Shown: positions 18,970-29,453 of the stretch, piece after piece | Layout of the letters: every line of letters begins with the position of its first letter | Numbering within the stretch: position 1 is the stretch's first letter | Origin: Streptomyces sp. NBC_00344 | Lineage (GTDB): Bacteria > Actinomycetota > Actinomycetes > Streptomycetales > Streptomycetaceae | Assembly: GCF_036088315.1 (NCBI RefSeq) | Contig: NZ_CP107996.1 | Coordinates: 2,314,501-2,378,500 of the forward strand | DNA length: 64,000 bases | Direction of reading: 5' to 3' | Translations under genes and position numbers: made by a program | Notes under the pieces: model-generated | Databases searched by the model: none | Told to the model about the DNA's origin: nothing | Seen by the model: only the letters and a program-made list of their open reading frames with translations

Positions 18970-20748
18970 ATGTCCCTTTCCCGCAGAAACTTCGTCATCG
19001 CCACATCGGTCGCGGTGGGCGGCACCATGGCCCTCTCCGCCTGCAGCAGCGGAGGCGGCGGCTCCAAGAACGGTGGGCACGCGGGCTCCAACACCTACAC
19101 GGGTTCCACCGTCGCCGTCGGCACCGCGGATGATTCCAAGGGCCCCGCCCCCGAGATCAAGGGCGCGAAGAAGGGCGGCACGATCCGCGGGATCGCCCCG
19201 GACGACTTCTCCCACCTCGACCCCGAGCGGATCTACTTCTCCTGGAACTCCGCCGTCGGCAACCTGTACATCCGCTGCCTGACCGGCTACAAGATCGCGC
19301 CGGACGGTTCGATGAAGCTGGTGGGTGACCTCGCCACCGACGCCGGCACCATGGGGGACGGCGGCAAGAGCTGGACCTTCACGCTGAAGGACGGCGTCAA
19401 GTGGGAGGACGGCAGCGAACTCACCGTCGAGGACGTCCGTCACGGTATCGAGCGCGGCTTCGCCAGCTTCACCACCGAGGGCGCCGGCTATGCCCAGACG
19501 GCGCTGACCGGCAAGTCCGACTTCCGGTCCGCGTACAAGGGCCCGTTCAGCGGAAAGCACCTGGACGCGGTCGTCACCGACACGGCGAAGAAGACCATCA
19601 CCTTCAAGCTGAAGCTGGCCCGCCCGGACCTCAACTTCACGCTCGCGATGCACTCGTACGCTCCCGTGTCGGTCAAGCACGACAGCAAGGAGAAGTACGA
19701 CAAGGACCCGATGTCGGCCGGTCCCTACCGTCTGAAGCAGCACTCCGTCGACAAGTCGATGACGATGGTGCGCAACCCGCACTGGGACCCCGAGACCGAC
19801 TCGATCCGCAACGCCTACCCGGACGGTTTCGCCTTCGAGTTCGGTCCCCAGTCACTCGACGCCACGGACCGGCTGATAGCCGATTCCGGCGACGACCGGT
19901 ACGCCTTCATGGCCTACAGCGGCGTGCCCGCCGAGCGCATCCAGAAGGTACTGACCGACCCCGAGCTCAAGAAGCGCACCTTCAACGGTCTGCTGACCGG
20001 TCTCTACTACTACGCGATCAACACCAAGCGGATCACTGACCTGAAGGTTCGTCAGGCACTGATCCACGCCTGGCCGCTGGAGCAGATCCGGAAGATCTAC
20101 GGTGGTCCGTCGGCCGGCGACTACGCGACCACCATCCTGAGCCCCGACATCCTGGGCCGGGAGAAGTTCGACGTCTACAACAAGCTGAAGAAGCCGCAGG
20201 GCGACCCGGAGGCGGCGAAGAAGCTGCTGAAGGAGGCCGGCAAGCTCGGCCAGAAGGTCGTCTACGCCTTCCCGCAGAGCGACAACTACGACAAGACCAA
20301 GGTCGTCATCGAGAACGCGCTGAAGAAGTCCGGCTTCAACCCGGTCATCAAGCCGCTCGACTCGACGTCGTACTACGACCAGGTCCAGCAGGTCGACAAC
20401 AAGTTCGACGTGATGTGGTTCGGCTGGGCCCCCGACTGGCCGACCGGCTACACGCTGATCCAGCCGCTGCTCGACGGCGGCGCCATCGGCAACGGCCAGA
20501 ACAACATCTCCCAGCTCAAGGTCGACTGGGTGGACGAGGCGATCAAGAAGAACGTCGTCATCGCCGACCCGAAGGCCGCGGGCAGCGCCTGGGCGGCGCT
20601 GGACAAGCGGATCATGACGGAGGAGGCGCCGATCATCCCCGAGACGTATCAGCGCCGCTTCTACCTGTACGGCTCGAAGGTCGGCGGCGCCCTCTTCGAC
20701 CCGCTGTTCTCGTCGGCCGTCTTCTACAAGCTGCACGTCAAGGCCTGA
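18970..20748 (+). CDS. bldKB: BldKB: oligopeptide-binding lipoprotein
   Basis: A 592-residue SBP family 5 protein. Its signal MSLSRRNFVIATSVAVGG contains a twin-arginine motif (SRRNFV) and ends in lipobox LSAC with Cys25, so it is probably a Tat-exported lipoprotein, unlike the Sec-type signals of the flanking importers. Domain landmarks are DFSHLDPERIYFSW, FTLKDGVKWEDGSELTVEDV, SAGPYRLKQHSVD and KVRQALIHAWPLEQI. GGTCAGGAAGTC precedes ATG 18970. The sequence is clearly unlike the two 545-residue binding proteins nearby, so it should bind a different peptide. Confidence 0.88.
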   Translation: MSLSRRNFVIATSVAVGGTMALSACSSGGGGSKNGGHAGSNTYTGSTVAVGTADDSKGPAPEIKGAKKGGTIRGIAPDDFSHLDPERIYFSWNSAVGNLYIRCLTGYKIAPDGSMKLVGDLATDAGTMGDGGKSWTFTLKDGVKWEDGSELTVEDVRHGIERGFASFTTEGAGYAQTALTGKSDFRSAYKGPFSGKHLDAVVTDTAKKTITFKLKLARPDLNFTLAMHSYAPVSVKHDSKEKYDKDPMSAGPYRLKQHSVDKSMTMVRNPHWDPETDSIRNAYPDGFAFEFGPQSLDATDRLIADSGDDRYAFMAYSGVPAERIQKVLTDPELKKRTFNGLLTGLYYYAINTKRITDLKVRQALIHAWPLEQIRKIYGGPSAGDYATTILSPDILGREKFDVYNKLKKPQGDPEAAKKLLKEAGKLGQKVVYAFPQSDNYDKTKVVIENALKKSGFNPVIKPLDSTSYYDQVQQVDNKFDVMWFGWAPDWPTGYTLIQPLLDGGAIGNGQNNISQLKVDWVDEAIKKNVVIADPKAAGSAWAALDKRIMTEEAPIIPETYQRRFYLYGSKVGGALFDPLFSSAVFYKLHVKA

Positions 20749-20760
20749 CGCCCAGCCTCC

Positions 20761-20792
20761 GCGGCGGGACGCCCTCCGGGGCGTCCCGCCGC
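20761..20792 (+). terminator. Strong hairpin between bldKB and bldKC
   Basis: A perfect 14-base-pair stem (GCGGCGGGACGCCC and complement) with a TCCG tetraloop, 12 bases past the bldKB stop. It is strong enough to stop a share of transcripts or to protect the bldKB 3' end, so bldKB should exceed the downstream genes. Confidence 0.75.
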
Positions 20793-20833
20793 CACCTCCC
20801 CCTCGTCGGCGTCTGCCAGGGAAGCCCATCGCC

Positions 20834-21814
20834 ATGTTCCGCTTTCTCGTCCGCCGAATATTCGGCGCCGTAGTGATTCTGCTGATCATCAGCGCCATCA
20901 CTTTCGTCCTCTTCTACGTCGCGCCACGCGACCCCGCGCGAGTCGCCTGCGGCAAGGTCTGCACACCGCAGACGCTGGAACTGGTCCGGCACAACCTGGG
21001 GATAGCCGACCCGCTGCCGGTCCAGTACTGGCACTGGCTGGAGGCCGTGTTCGTCGGCCGTGACTACCAGTCGTTCGGACACTGCCCCGCGCCCTGTCTC
21101 GGCTATTCGTTCCACAACCGCGAGCCGGTCCTCGGCACCATCCTCGACCGGTTCCCGACCACCCTTTCGCTGTCCATCGGCAGCGCCTTCGTGTTCGTGG
21201 TGTTCGGTGTGGGAGCCGGCATGCTCGCCGCGGTGAAGCAGGGGAAGCCACTGGACAAGATCGCGTCCTCGGCCTCACTGGTGGGATCGTCGCTGCAGAT
21301 CTACATCGTGGGCGTCATCGCCATGTACTACCTGTCGGACCAGTGGCACATCCTCAGCCGGCCCCAGGACGTACCGATCACCCAGGACCCCGTCGGCTGG
21401 TTCCAGGGACTGCTGCTCCCCTGGTTCGTCCTCGCGCTCATCTTCACGGCCAACTACACCCGGATGGCCCGCTCCCAGCTCGTCGAGACGCTGAGCGAGG
21501 ACTACGTCCGCACGGCGCGCGCCAAGGGCCTGTCACGCCGCACGGTCTTCTTCCGGTTCGCGTGGCGGGGTGCGATGGGACCGATCGTCACGATCTTCGG
21601 GCTCGACCTCGGGTATCTCCTGGGCGGCGCGATCATCACCGAGAAGACGTTCAACCTGCACGGCATCGGCGCGCTCTCGGTCAAGGCGGTGAACGACAAC
21701 GACCTGCCCCTGCTGCTCGGCGTCGTCCTCGTCGCCGCCGCCGCGATCGTCGTCTTCAACATCGTCGTGGACGCCGTCTACGCCCTCATCGATCCGCGCG
21801 TACGCCTCGCCTAG
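20834..21814 (+). CDS. bldKC: BldKC: oligopeptide importer permease
   Basis: A 326-residue DppB-type permease with six helices. The start is MFRFLVRRIFGAVVILLIIS and the EAA loop is RTARAKGLSRRTVFFRFAWRGAMGPIV. An internal TEKTFNLHGIG motif precedes the last helix, and the end is VDAVYALIDPRVRLA. The external loop contains four Cys (ACGKVCTPQ and HCPAPCLGY), which could form disulfides outside the cell. It is separated from bldKB by the hairpin and is 11 bases from bldKD. Confidence 0.87.
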   Translation: MFRFLVRRIFGAVVILLIISAITFVLFYVAPRDPARVACGKVCTPQTLELVRHNLGIADPLPVQYWHWLEAVFVGRDYQSFGHCPAPCLGYSFHNREPVLGTILDRFPTTLSLSIGSAFVFVVFGVGAGMLAAVKQGKPLDKIASSASLVGSSLQIYIVGVIAMYYLSDQWHILSRPQDVPITQDPVGWFQGLLLPWFVLALIFTANYTRMARSQLVETLSEDYVRTARAKGLSRRTVFFRFAWRGAMGPIVTIFGLDLGYLLGGAIITEKTFNLHGIGALSVKAVNDNDLPLLLGVVLVAAAAIVVFNIVVDAVYALIDPRVRLA

Positions 21815-21825
21815 GAAGAGATCCC

Positions 21826-22854
21826 ATGAGTACCGCCCCCTTTCTCTCCGTGCGCGACCTGCGTGTGCACTTCTCGACCGAGGACGGCACGGTCAAGGCC
21901 GTGGACGGCCTCTCCTTCGACGTCAAGCACGGCAAGACGCTCGGCATCGTCGGTGAGTCGGGCTCCGGCAAGTCCGTGACCAACCTGGCGATCCTCGGGC
22001 TGCACGACGCGCGGAACACCCAGATCTCCGGCGAGGTCGTGCTGGACGGTGAGGACCTCCTCGAAGCGAGCGAGCGTCAGCTGGAGAAGCTGCGCGGCAA
22101 CAAGATGTCCATGATCTTCCAGGACGCGCTCGCCTCCCTTTCGCCGTACCACAGCATCGGCATCCAGATCGCGGAGACCTACCGCAAGCACACCGGCGTC
22201 TCCAAGCGTGAGGCGCGGGCCCGCGCCATCGAGATGCTCAGGCGGGTGGGCATCCCCCAGCCGGACCTGCGGGTGGACGACTACCCGCACCAGTTCAGCG
22301 GCGGCATGCGCCAGCGCGCCATGATCGCCATGGCGCTGGTCTGCGACCCCGAGCTGGTCATCGCCGACGAGCCGACCACCGCGCTCGACGTCACCGTCCA
22401 GGCGCAGATCCTCGATGTGCTCAAGGATCTCCAGCAGCAGACCGGCACCTCGATCATCTTCATCACCCACGACCTGGGGGTGATCGCGAACACCGCCGAC
22501 GACGTCCTGGTCATGTACGGCGGCCGCTGCGTCGAGCAGGGCACCACCAAGGAGGTGCTGACGGCGCCTCAGCACCCCTACACCTGGGGCCTTCTGGGTT
22601 CGATGCCGAGCCTCAACTCGCCGCTGGACATCGCGCTGAGCCCGATCCCCGGCACCCCGCCGAGCCTGCTCAACCTGCCGACCGGCTGCCGCTTCCATCC
22701 CCGCTGCACCTTCAAGGACGACGTCTCGGGTGACGCGTGCGTCACCCGGCAACCGCCCCTGGAACTCGCGGCAGGACGCGGGGCGGCGTGCCATCTGAGC
22801 GGCGACCAGCAACAGGACATCTTCACCCATCAGATCCAGCCCCGGCTGAGCTGA
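21826..22854 (+). CDS. bldKD: BldKD: oligopeptide importer ATPase (OppD type)
   Basis: A 342-residue ATPase: Walker [10 protein letters not shown]-loop [17 protein letters not shown], signature [19 protein letters not shown], Walker [15 protein letters not shown], switch His [10 protein letters not shown], and a C-terminal oligo-HPY region with a Cys motif ([20 protein letters not shown]). GGAAGAG precedes ATG 21826. The C-terminal end is extended by about 30 residues compared with typical OppD. Confidence 0.88.
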   Translation: MSTAPFLSVRDLRVHFSTEDGTVKAVDGLSFDVKHGKTLGIVGESGSGKSVTNLAILGLHDARNTQISGEVVLDGEDLLEASERQLEKLRGNKMSMIFQDALASLSPYHSIGIQIAETYRKHTGVSKREARARAIEMLRRVGIPQPDLRVDDYPHQFSGGMRQRAMIAMALVCDPELVIADEPTTALDVTVQAQILDVLKDLQQQTGTSIIFITHDLGVIANTADDVLVMYGGRCVEQGTTKEVLTAPQHPYTWGLLGSMPSLNSPLDIALSPIPGTPPSLLNLPTGCRFHPRCTFKDDVSGDACVTRQPPLELAAGRGAACHLSGDQQQDIFTHQIQPRLS

Positions 22855-22877
22855 CAGAGAGCCAAGGGACAAGAGAT

Positions 22878-23894
22878 ATGACCACACCCACCCCCCTGCT
22901 CGAAGTCGGCGGTCTCACCAAGTACTTCCCGGTGATGGGCGGCTTCCCGTTCAAACGGAAGGTCGCCGATGTCCAGGCCGTGGACGGCCTCGACTTCACC
23001 GTCCACCAGGGCGAAGCGCTCGGCCTCGTCGGCGAGTCCGGCTGCGGAAAGTCCACCACGGGACGGCTGATCACCCGGCTCCTGGAGCCCACCGCGGGAC
23101 GGATCGCCTACGCCGGCCAGGACATCACGCACGCCTCCCGCAAGGAACTGGCGCCGGTCCGCTCGGAGATCCAGATGATCTTCCAGGACCCGTACTCGTC
23201 GCTGAATCCACGGCAGACGGTCGGCAAGATCGTCGGCGGTCCGATGGAGGTCAACAACATCAACCCGGCGGGCGGCCGGGAGAAGCGGGTCCGGGAGCTG
23301 CTGGAGACCGTCGGGCTGAACCCCGAGCACTTCAACCGCTTCCCGCACGAGTTCTCCGGCGGCCAGCGCCAGCGGATCGGTGTGGCACGGGCCCTGGCGC
23401 TCGATCCCAAGCTGATCGTGGCCGACGAGCCGGTCTCCGCGCTGGACGTCTCCATCCAGGCTCAGGTGGTGAACCTTCTCCAGCAGCTCCAGCGGGACCT
23501 GGGTATCTCGTTCCTCTTCATCGCTCACGACCTCGCCGTCGTACGGCACTTCTCGCAGCGGGTCGCGGTGATGTACCTCGGCAAGATCGTGGAGATCGCG
23601 GACCGGGACAGCCTGTACGGCGTCCCGCGGCACCCCTACACGCGAGCGCTGCTGTCGGCCGTCCCCGAGGCCACGGTCCCCGACGAGGAGGAGCGGCAGG
23701 ACAACCGCATCCGGCTCACCGGGGACGTCCCGTCGCCGCTCAACCCGCCGTCCGGCTGCCGTTTCCGTACGCGCTGCTGGAAGGCCGCGGAGAAGTGCGC
23801 GACCGAAGAGCCTCCGCTGCTCCGGCTGGAGGACAGCAAGGAGGGCCACCTCACGGCGTGCCACTTCCCCGAAGAGCCCGCGGCCGCTGCCTGA
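22878..23894 (+). CDS. bldKE: BldKE: oligopeptide importer ATPase (OppF type)
   Basis: A 338-residue ATPase starting [19 protein letters not shown]. It shows Walker [10 protein letters not shown]-loop [18 protein letters not shown], signature [19 protein letters not shown], Walker [15 protein letters not shown], switch His [10 protein letters not shown], and [16 protein letters not shown] at the C-terminus. The start follows AAGGGACAAGAG. It is the last gene of the bldK operon; a hairpin follows at 23976-24016. Confidence 0.88.
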   Translation: MTTPTPLLEVGGLTKYFPVMGGFPFKRKVADVQAVDGLDFTVHQGEALGLVGESGCGKSTTGRLITRLLEPTAGRIAYAGQDITHASRKELAPVRSEIQMIFQDPYSSLNPRQTVGKIVGGPMEVNNINPAGGREKRVRELLETVGLNPEHFNRFPHEFSGGQRQRIGVARALALDPKLIVADEPVSALDVSIQAQVVNLLQQLQRDLGISFLFIAHDLAVVRHFSQRVAVMYLGKIVEIADRDSLYGVPRHPYTRALLSAVPEATVPDEEERQDNRIRLTGDVPSPLNPPSGCRFRTRCWKAAEKCATEEPPLLRLEDSKEGHLTACHFPEEPAAAA

Positions 23895-23975
23895 TCCGCC
23901 GGATCGTCCGCAGCCGAGGAGCCAGTACGCCCGGCCCATTGACCCGAGCCCGTTCGCACTGACTCCGCCGGGAAG

Positions 23976-24016
23976 CAGGGACCGCGCCCCCGCCCCCACA
24001 GCGGGGCGCGGTCCTG
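23976..24016. terminator. Terminator between bldKE and the convergent GNAT gene
   Basis: CAGGGACCGCGCCCC and GGGGCGCGGTCCTG pair with one bulged base around a 12-base loop. The position between two convergent stops suits bidirectional use. Confidence 0.75.
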
Positions 24017-24055
24017 CGGGTTCCCGGTGCCCTGTTCCCGGGACCGCGCGCCCGC

Positions 24056-25696
24056 TCAGACGGCCTTGAGCCAGACCCGCAGTGGGCCGAGGTCCTCGAA
24101 CCCGTGGCGCAGCGCCGCCGTCAGATCGTCTCCGGACTCGTAGCCGACGATCGGGGTGCCGGGGAAGAGCCGGGCGACCGCGGTGACGCAGCCCGACCAG
24201 GCCGCGTCAACGGCGCCCTCGTCCAGCGCGAAGAGGTTGGAGACACCGACCGCCGCCGCACTGCGTGTGGCGACGGCCCCCGCGACGAGCTCCTCTCCCG
24301 CCCGGCCCGCCAGGACGACCGTCCCCTCGTCCGCGAGGAGTCCGGGAAGGAACAGCCCCTTCGCTCCGCCGTCCCAGGCGTCCTCCCATCGCGCGAGTTC
24401 CTCCGGGGTGCGGACCACCGACCAGCGCACACCCCCGGTCGCCGGGGGCGTGGGCAGCGTGGCCGGACGGTGGATCCACCGGGCGTCGAAGAGCACATTG
24501 AAGCCGTCCGCCGAGAGATCGAGGTCGGCGAAGCTGTCCTTGACCGATGCCCCGGGCCCCGCGGTGTCGATCCCGGTCAGCACATCCGCCGCCGAGGTAC
24601 CCGGGGACAGGGTCACGGCATCCGGGTAGAAGGGAGGCGTCCGCTCGGCGCTCGTCCAGGCCATGGGAGTGAACTCGCCACGCACTCCGTGCGTACGGCA
24701 CAGCAGATCGCACCATTCGGCGTTGTTGCGGGCCGCTTCACGCACCCCGGCACTCGCGGTGGGGAGGGTGATCCGCCAGCTGTCCACGGCGAAGTGCAGC
24801 CCCATCCCGTGGGCTTCGTACAGGCGCAGCGCGCCCGTGGCGTTCTCGGTGTCGACGTCGAGGCCGATGGCGCCACGGCCCCGGGCCGCGTACGTGCCGA
24901 AGGCGTGCCGAAGGAGATAGCCGCCGAGCCCCCGGCCTCGGGCTTCCTTGCGCACACCGAGGCTCTCCACCCAGCCGCCCTCCTCTCGTTCGCGGGTGAT
25001 CAGCACGGCGGCGTCGCCGATCCCGTCGACGGAGGCGATCCACATCAACGACCAGTCGAACGTCTCCCCGCCGATGTCGGCCAGCCACTGCTCGTAGCTG
25101 CGCGGCGCATGGCCGTAGTTCTCGGCGAACGTGTCCGCCTTGAGGGCGTGGGCGCGCCGCCGGTCCTCCTCGGTGCGGATGCCGTGCAGGGTGACGCCGG
25201 CCGGCGGCTGCGGCACCGGATCGGCCCCGGGGCTCAACTCGCGCCGCATGAAGTGGTATCGCCTGACGGTGGACCAGCCGCGCCCGGTCAGCACGTCCGC
25301 ACCGAGCCCTGCCCCGGGGTTGAGGTGGAGGCGGATCACCGCCTTCGACGCCCCGTTGGCGGCGGCCTTCACCACCGCCCTGGCCTCCATGAGCGGCACC
25401 AGCCCCGCACCCGCCCCACGATGGTCCGGCAGGGCGTAGTGGTCGGTGTCGATGGTCTCGCCGCCGGAGCTGTCCCACAGCCGTGCGTACGCCACGAGTC
25501 TTCCGCCGTCGAACGCCAGCCAGGTGTTGTGCCGCGGATCGGCCTCGGGATGCGTCAGATCGGACTCGACGGACCGGAGATCCGTCATCGGGGTGCCGAC
25601 CTCGGCCGTCTGCACCTCGTTCATCAGGGCGCAGATCGCCGCGGCGTCATCGGGGGTCGCGGGCCGCACGCCCGGGTGCGGGTACTCAGGGTTCAT
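24056..25696 (-). CDS. Tandem GNAT acetyltransferase fused to an extra C-terminal domain
   Basis: A 546-residue cytoplasmic protein. Residues about 8-160 form a first, degenerate GNAT domain (VRPATPDDAAAICALMNEV). Residues about 170-320 form a second, with the acetyl-CoA loop VRKEARGRGLGGYLLRHAFG and a following NATGALRLYEAHGM. This two-domain layout is the one of mycothiol synthase MshD, but the length and the acceptor region differ. A further 220 residues (EWCDLLCRTHGVRGEFTPM to the end) form a separate unit with FYPDAVTLSPG and SVKDSFADLDL blocks. It could be a fused substrate-handling domain. The substrate is unknown. ATG 25696 is chosen because the domain begins ten residues later. Confidence 0.75.
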   Translation of the reverse strand: MNPEYPHPGVRPATPDDAAAICALMNEVQTAEVGTPMTDLRSVESDLTHPEADPRHNTWLAFDGGRLVAYARLWDSSGGETIDTDHYALPDHRGAGAGLVPLMEARAVVKAAANGASKAVIRLHLNPGAGLGADVLTGRGWSTVRRYHFMRRELSPGADPVPQPPAGVTLHGIRTEEDRRRAHALKADTFAENYGHAPRSYEQWLADIGGETFDWSLMWIASVDGIGDAAVLITREREEGGWVESLGVRKEARGRGLGGYLLRHAFGTYAARGRGAIGLDVDTENATGALRLYEAHGMGLHFAVDSWRITLPTASAGVREAARNNAEWCDLLCRTHGVRGEFTPMAWTSAERTPPFYPDAVTLSPGTSAADVLTGIDTAGPGASVKDSFADLDLSADGFNVLFDARWIHRPATLPTPPATGGVRWSVVRTPEELARWEDAWDGGAKGLFLPGLLADEGTVVLAGRAGEELVAGAVATRSAAAVGVSNLFALDEGAVDAAWSGCVTAVARLFPGTPIVGYESGDDLTAALRHGFEDLGPLRVWLKAV

Positions 25697-25755
25697 CCGA
25701 CCACTGAACCCGGCCTGACCTGACGCCCGCAAGAGGATTGTGTTGTGATGCTGCG

Positions 25756-26229
25756 ATGTCCTCCCACGTGCGCCTCCGCAGCGACTCCGACCTCGGAATC
25801 TGTGTGCAGATCCTCGCCGATGTGCACACCGGGGACGGCTATCCCGTCAACTGGCCCGCCGACCCGGCCGGCTGGCTCACCCCGGATCTGCTGATCGGCG
25901 CCTGGGTGGCCGAACTGGACGGAAAGGTGGCGGGACACGGCGCGCTGACACGGGGGGCTGATCCGCTGCGCTGCGAGGTGAGCCGGCTGTACGTCGCACC
26001 CGCCGCGCGCGGTCACCGGCTCGGGCAGCGGCTGATGGAACGGCTCATGGAAGCGGCACGGGGCCAGGGGCTGCGGCCGGTCCTGGACGTGGTGGCGACC
26101 GACACCGCAGCCACCGCGCTCTACGAGCGGCTCGGGTGGGTGCGCACCACCACGGTGGAGGAGCGGTGGGGGCCGGACCAGGTTGTCACGGTGCACCACT
26201 ACGAGGCCCCCGCCGGGCCGGTGGGATAA
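25756..26229 (+). CDS. GNAT family N-acetyltransferase
   Basis: A 157-residue single-domain acetyltransferase. Motif A reads VSRLYVAPAARGHRLGQRLMERLME (acetyl-CoA pyrophosphate loop R-GHRLG), and TDTAATALYERLGWV is motif B. The start is uncertain: ATG 25756 fits the domain edge, and a TTG at 25738 in frame would add six residues. It is divergent from the tandem GNAT gene with only 59 bases between, so the two may share control. No substrate is suggested by sequence. Confidence 0.8.
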   Translation: MSSHVRLRSDSDLGICVQILADVHTGDGYPVNWPADPAGWLTPDLLIGAWVAELDGKVAGHGALTRGADPLRCEVSRLYVAPAARGHRLGQRLMERLMEAARGQGLRPVLDVVATDTAATALYERLGWVRTTTVEERWGPDQVVTVHHYEAPAGPVG

Positions 26230-26276
26230 CCGGTCGACGGGGGCCTGGCAGTGGTGCGGACTGCATGCGCGCGGCA

Positions 26277-27435
<1,159 letters not shown>

Positions 27436-27443
<8 letters not shown>

Positions 27444-28494
27444 GGATCGTCTCCTCCCAGAAGTGGCACGCGCTGCCGCGGCCCGGCAGCGCGCCGCCGT
27501 CCTGCTCGGTGACCGGCAGCAGGGCCGGGATGTCCGTGCGGCAGATGTCCTGCGCCTTGGGGCAGCGGGGGTTGAAGGCACAACCGGACGGGATGTGCAG
27601 CAGGTTGGGCGGCAGGCCCTTGATCGCGTAGAGCTCCTGGCCCTTCTGGTCCAGACGCGGGATCGAGTCCAGCAGCCCGCGCGTGTACGGATGGGCCGGG
27701 CGCTTGTAGAGCTCGTGCACCGGGGCCGTCTCGACGATGCGTCCGGCGTACATCACGGCGATCTTGTCCGCGACGTCGGCGACGACACCGAGGTCGTGCG
27801 TGATCAGGATCAGCCCCATGTGGAACTCCCGCTGGAGTTCCGCGAGGAGATCCATCACCTGGGCCTGGACGGTCACGTCGAGGGCCGTGGTCGGCTCGTC
27901 GGCGATGATCAGGTCCGGCTCCAGGGCCAGCGCCATGGCGATCATGATGCGCTGGCGCATACCGCCGGAGAACTGGTGGGCGTAGTCGTTGACACGCGCC
28001 TTGGCGGCGGGGATCTTGACCCGGTCCATCAGCTCGACGGCCTTGATCTTGGCCTGCTTGCGGGAGAGCCCCTGGTGCACCCGGAACATCTCACCGAGCT
28101 GGTACCCCACGGAGAGCACGGGGTTGAGCGAGGAGAGGGCGTCCTGGAAGATCATGGCGATCTTCTGGCCGCGGATCTTCCGGCGTTCCTCGTTGGACAT
28201 CTTCAGCATGTCCTGGCCGCGGAAGAGGATCTCGCCCTGCGGGATCACGCCGGGCGGCATGTCGAGGATGCCCATGATCGCCTGAGCGGTCACGGACTTG
28301 CCGGAGCCGGACTCGCCGAGGACGGCGAGGGTCTCGCCGGCCGAGACGCTGTAGTTGACTCCGTTGACGGCCTTGGCGACACCGTCACGGGTGTGGAACT
28401 CGACGTGCAGGTCGCGCACTTCGAGCAGCGGGGAGCTGCTGGATTCGCCCGACCGGGGCGTCGGGACGCTCGCGGTTTCTTCGATAGTGGTCAC
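27436..28494 (-). CDS. Peptide ABC importer ATPase, DppD/OppD type (operon C)
   Basis: A 352-residue ATPase, much like the operon A copy but with a 22-residue Ser/Glu-rich N-terminal extension (MTTIEETASVPTPRSGESSS). The motifs are [27 protein letters not shown] and [14 protein letters not shown], plus a C-terminal [16 protein letters not shown] cluster. The start is GTG 28494. Residues from [10 protein letters not shown] to YAGRIVET are almost identical in the two copies. Confidence 0.92.
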
Positions 28495-28508
28495 GTCGTA
28501 CGCCCTCC

Positions 28509-29453
28509 TCAGCGCAGCTTGGGGTCGAGGGCGTCGCGTACCGCGTCGCCGAGCATGATGAACGCGAGGACCGTGAGGCTCAGCATCGCGCTGGGGAAGA
28601 ACAGCACGTGCGGGGCGTTACGGACCGCGCTCTGCGCCGAGGAAATGTCGTTGCCCCAGGAGATGCTGTTGGGCGGAAGCCCGATTCCGAGGTAGGACAG
28701 CGTGGCCTCGGTTGCGATGTAACCGCCGAGCGCGATGGTGGAGACCACGATCACCGGGGCAATGGCGTTCGGCAGGATGTGCCGGAGCATGATCCGGCGG
28801 GTGCCCGCGCCGAGCGCCTTGGCCGCCTGGACGTAGTCGGCCTGCTTGACCGTCATCACCGAACCGCGCATGACACGGGCGATCTGGGTCCAGCCCAGGA
28901 AGCCGAGCGCAAGCACCACGGACCACACGGTGCGGTGAGCGAAGGCGTTGAGCACGACGATCGCACCGAGCAGCAGCGGAATACCGAAGAAGATGTCGGT
29001 GACACGGGAGAGCAGCGAGTCGAGCCAGCCGCCGTAGTATCCGGCGATCATGCCGACCACGCCGCCGACTATCGCGACCGCAGCGGTGGAACAGACGCCG
29101 ACGATGATCGAGGACCGGGCACCGTAGAGAACCCGGGAGTAGATGCTCCGACCCTGGACGTCGTAGCCGAACCAGTCCCCCTGGAAGACATGCGAGTAGT
29201 TCGGCTTGCCCAGGTAGTGCTTGGCGAGGTCCGCGCGGTTGGGGTCGATCGAGGTGAAGAGACCCGGCGCGATCGCGACCACGACGAGGAAGACGATCAG
29301 TACGGCCGAGACGATGAAGAACGGGTTGCGCCGCAGGTCCCGCCAGGCGTCGGACCACAGGCTGCGGGCCTTCTCCGGAGCGGCGGCGGTCGCCGGCATG
29401 GAAGCCGGAACCTCTGTGCCGGCCTCGGACTTGGTGGTCAGGGCCTCAGGCAT
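28509..29453 (-). CDS. Peptide ABC importer permease, DppC type (operon C)
   Basis: A 314-residue permease with six helices, beginning after the SLWSDAWRDLRRNPFFIVSA segment shared with operon A. The EAA loop is AKALGAGTRRIMLRHILPNAIAPVIV and the end is LGDAVRDALDPKLR. The external loop (FTSIDPNRADLAKHYLGKPNYSHVFQGDW) differs strongly from operon A, which may reflect a different peptide or binding-protein partner. ATG 29453 overlaps the DppB-type gene by eight bases. Confidence 0.92.
   Translation of the reverse strand: MPEALTTKSEAGTEVPASMPATAAAPEKARSLWSDAWRDLRRNPFFIVSAVLIVFLVVVAIAPGLFTSIDPNRADLAKHYLGKPNYSHVFQGDWFGYDVQGRSIYSRVLYGARSSIIVGVCSTAAVAIVGGVVGMIAGYYGGWLDSLLSRVTDIFFGIPLLLGAIVVLNAFAHRTVWSVVLALGFLGWTQIARVMRGSVMTVKQADYVQAAKALGAGTRRIMLRHILPNAIAPVIVVSTIALGGYIATEATLSYLGIGLPPNSISWGNDISSAQSAVRNAPHVLFFPSAMLSLTVLAFIMLGDAVRDALDPKLR

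Noticed and set aside
24104..25723. 539-codon open frame opposite the tandem GNAT gene
   Set aside because: No recognisable motif; third-position GC bias supports the minus-strand gene.
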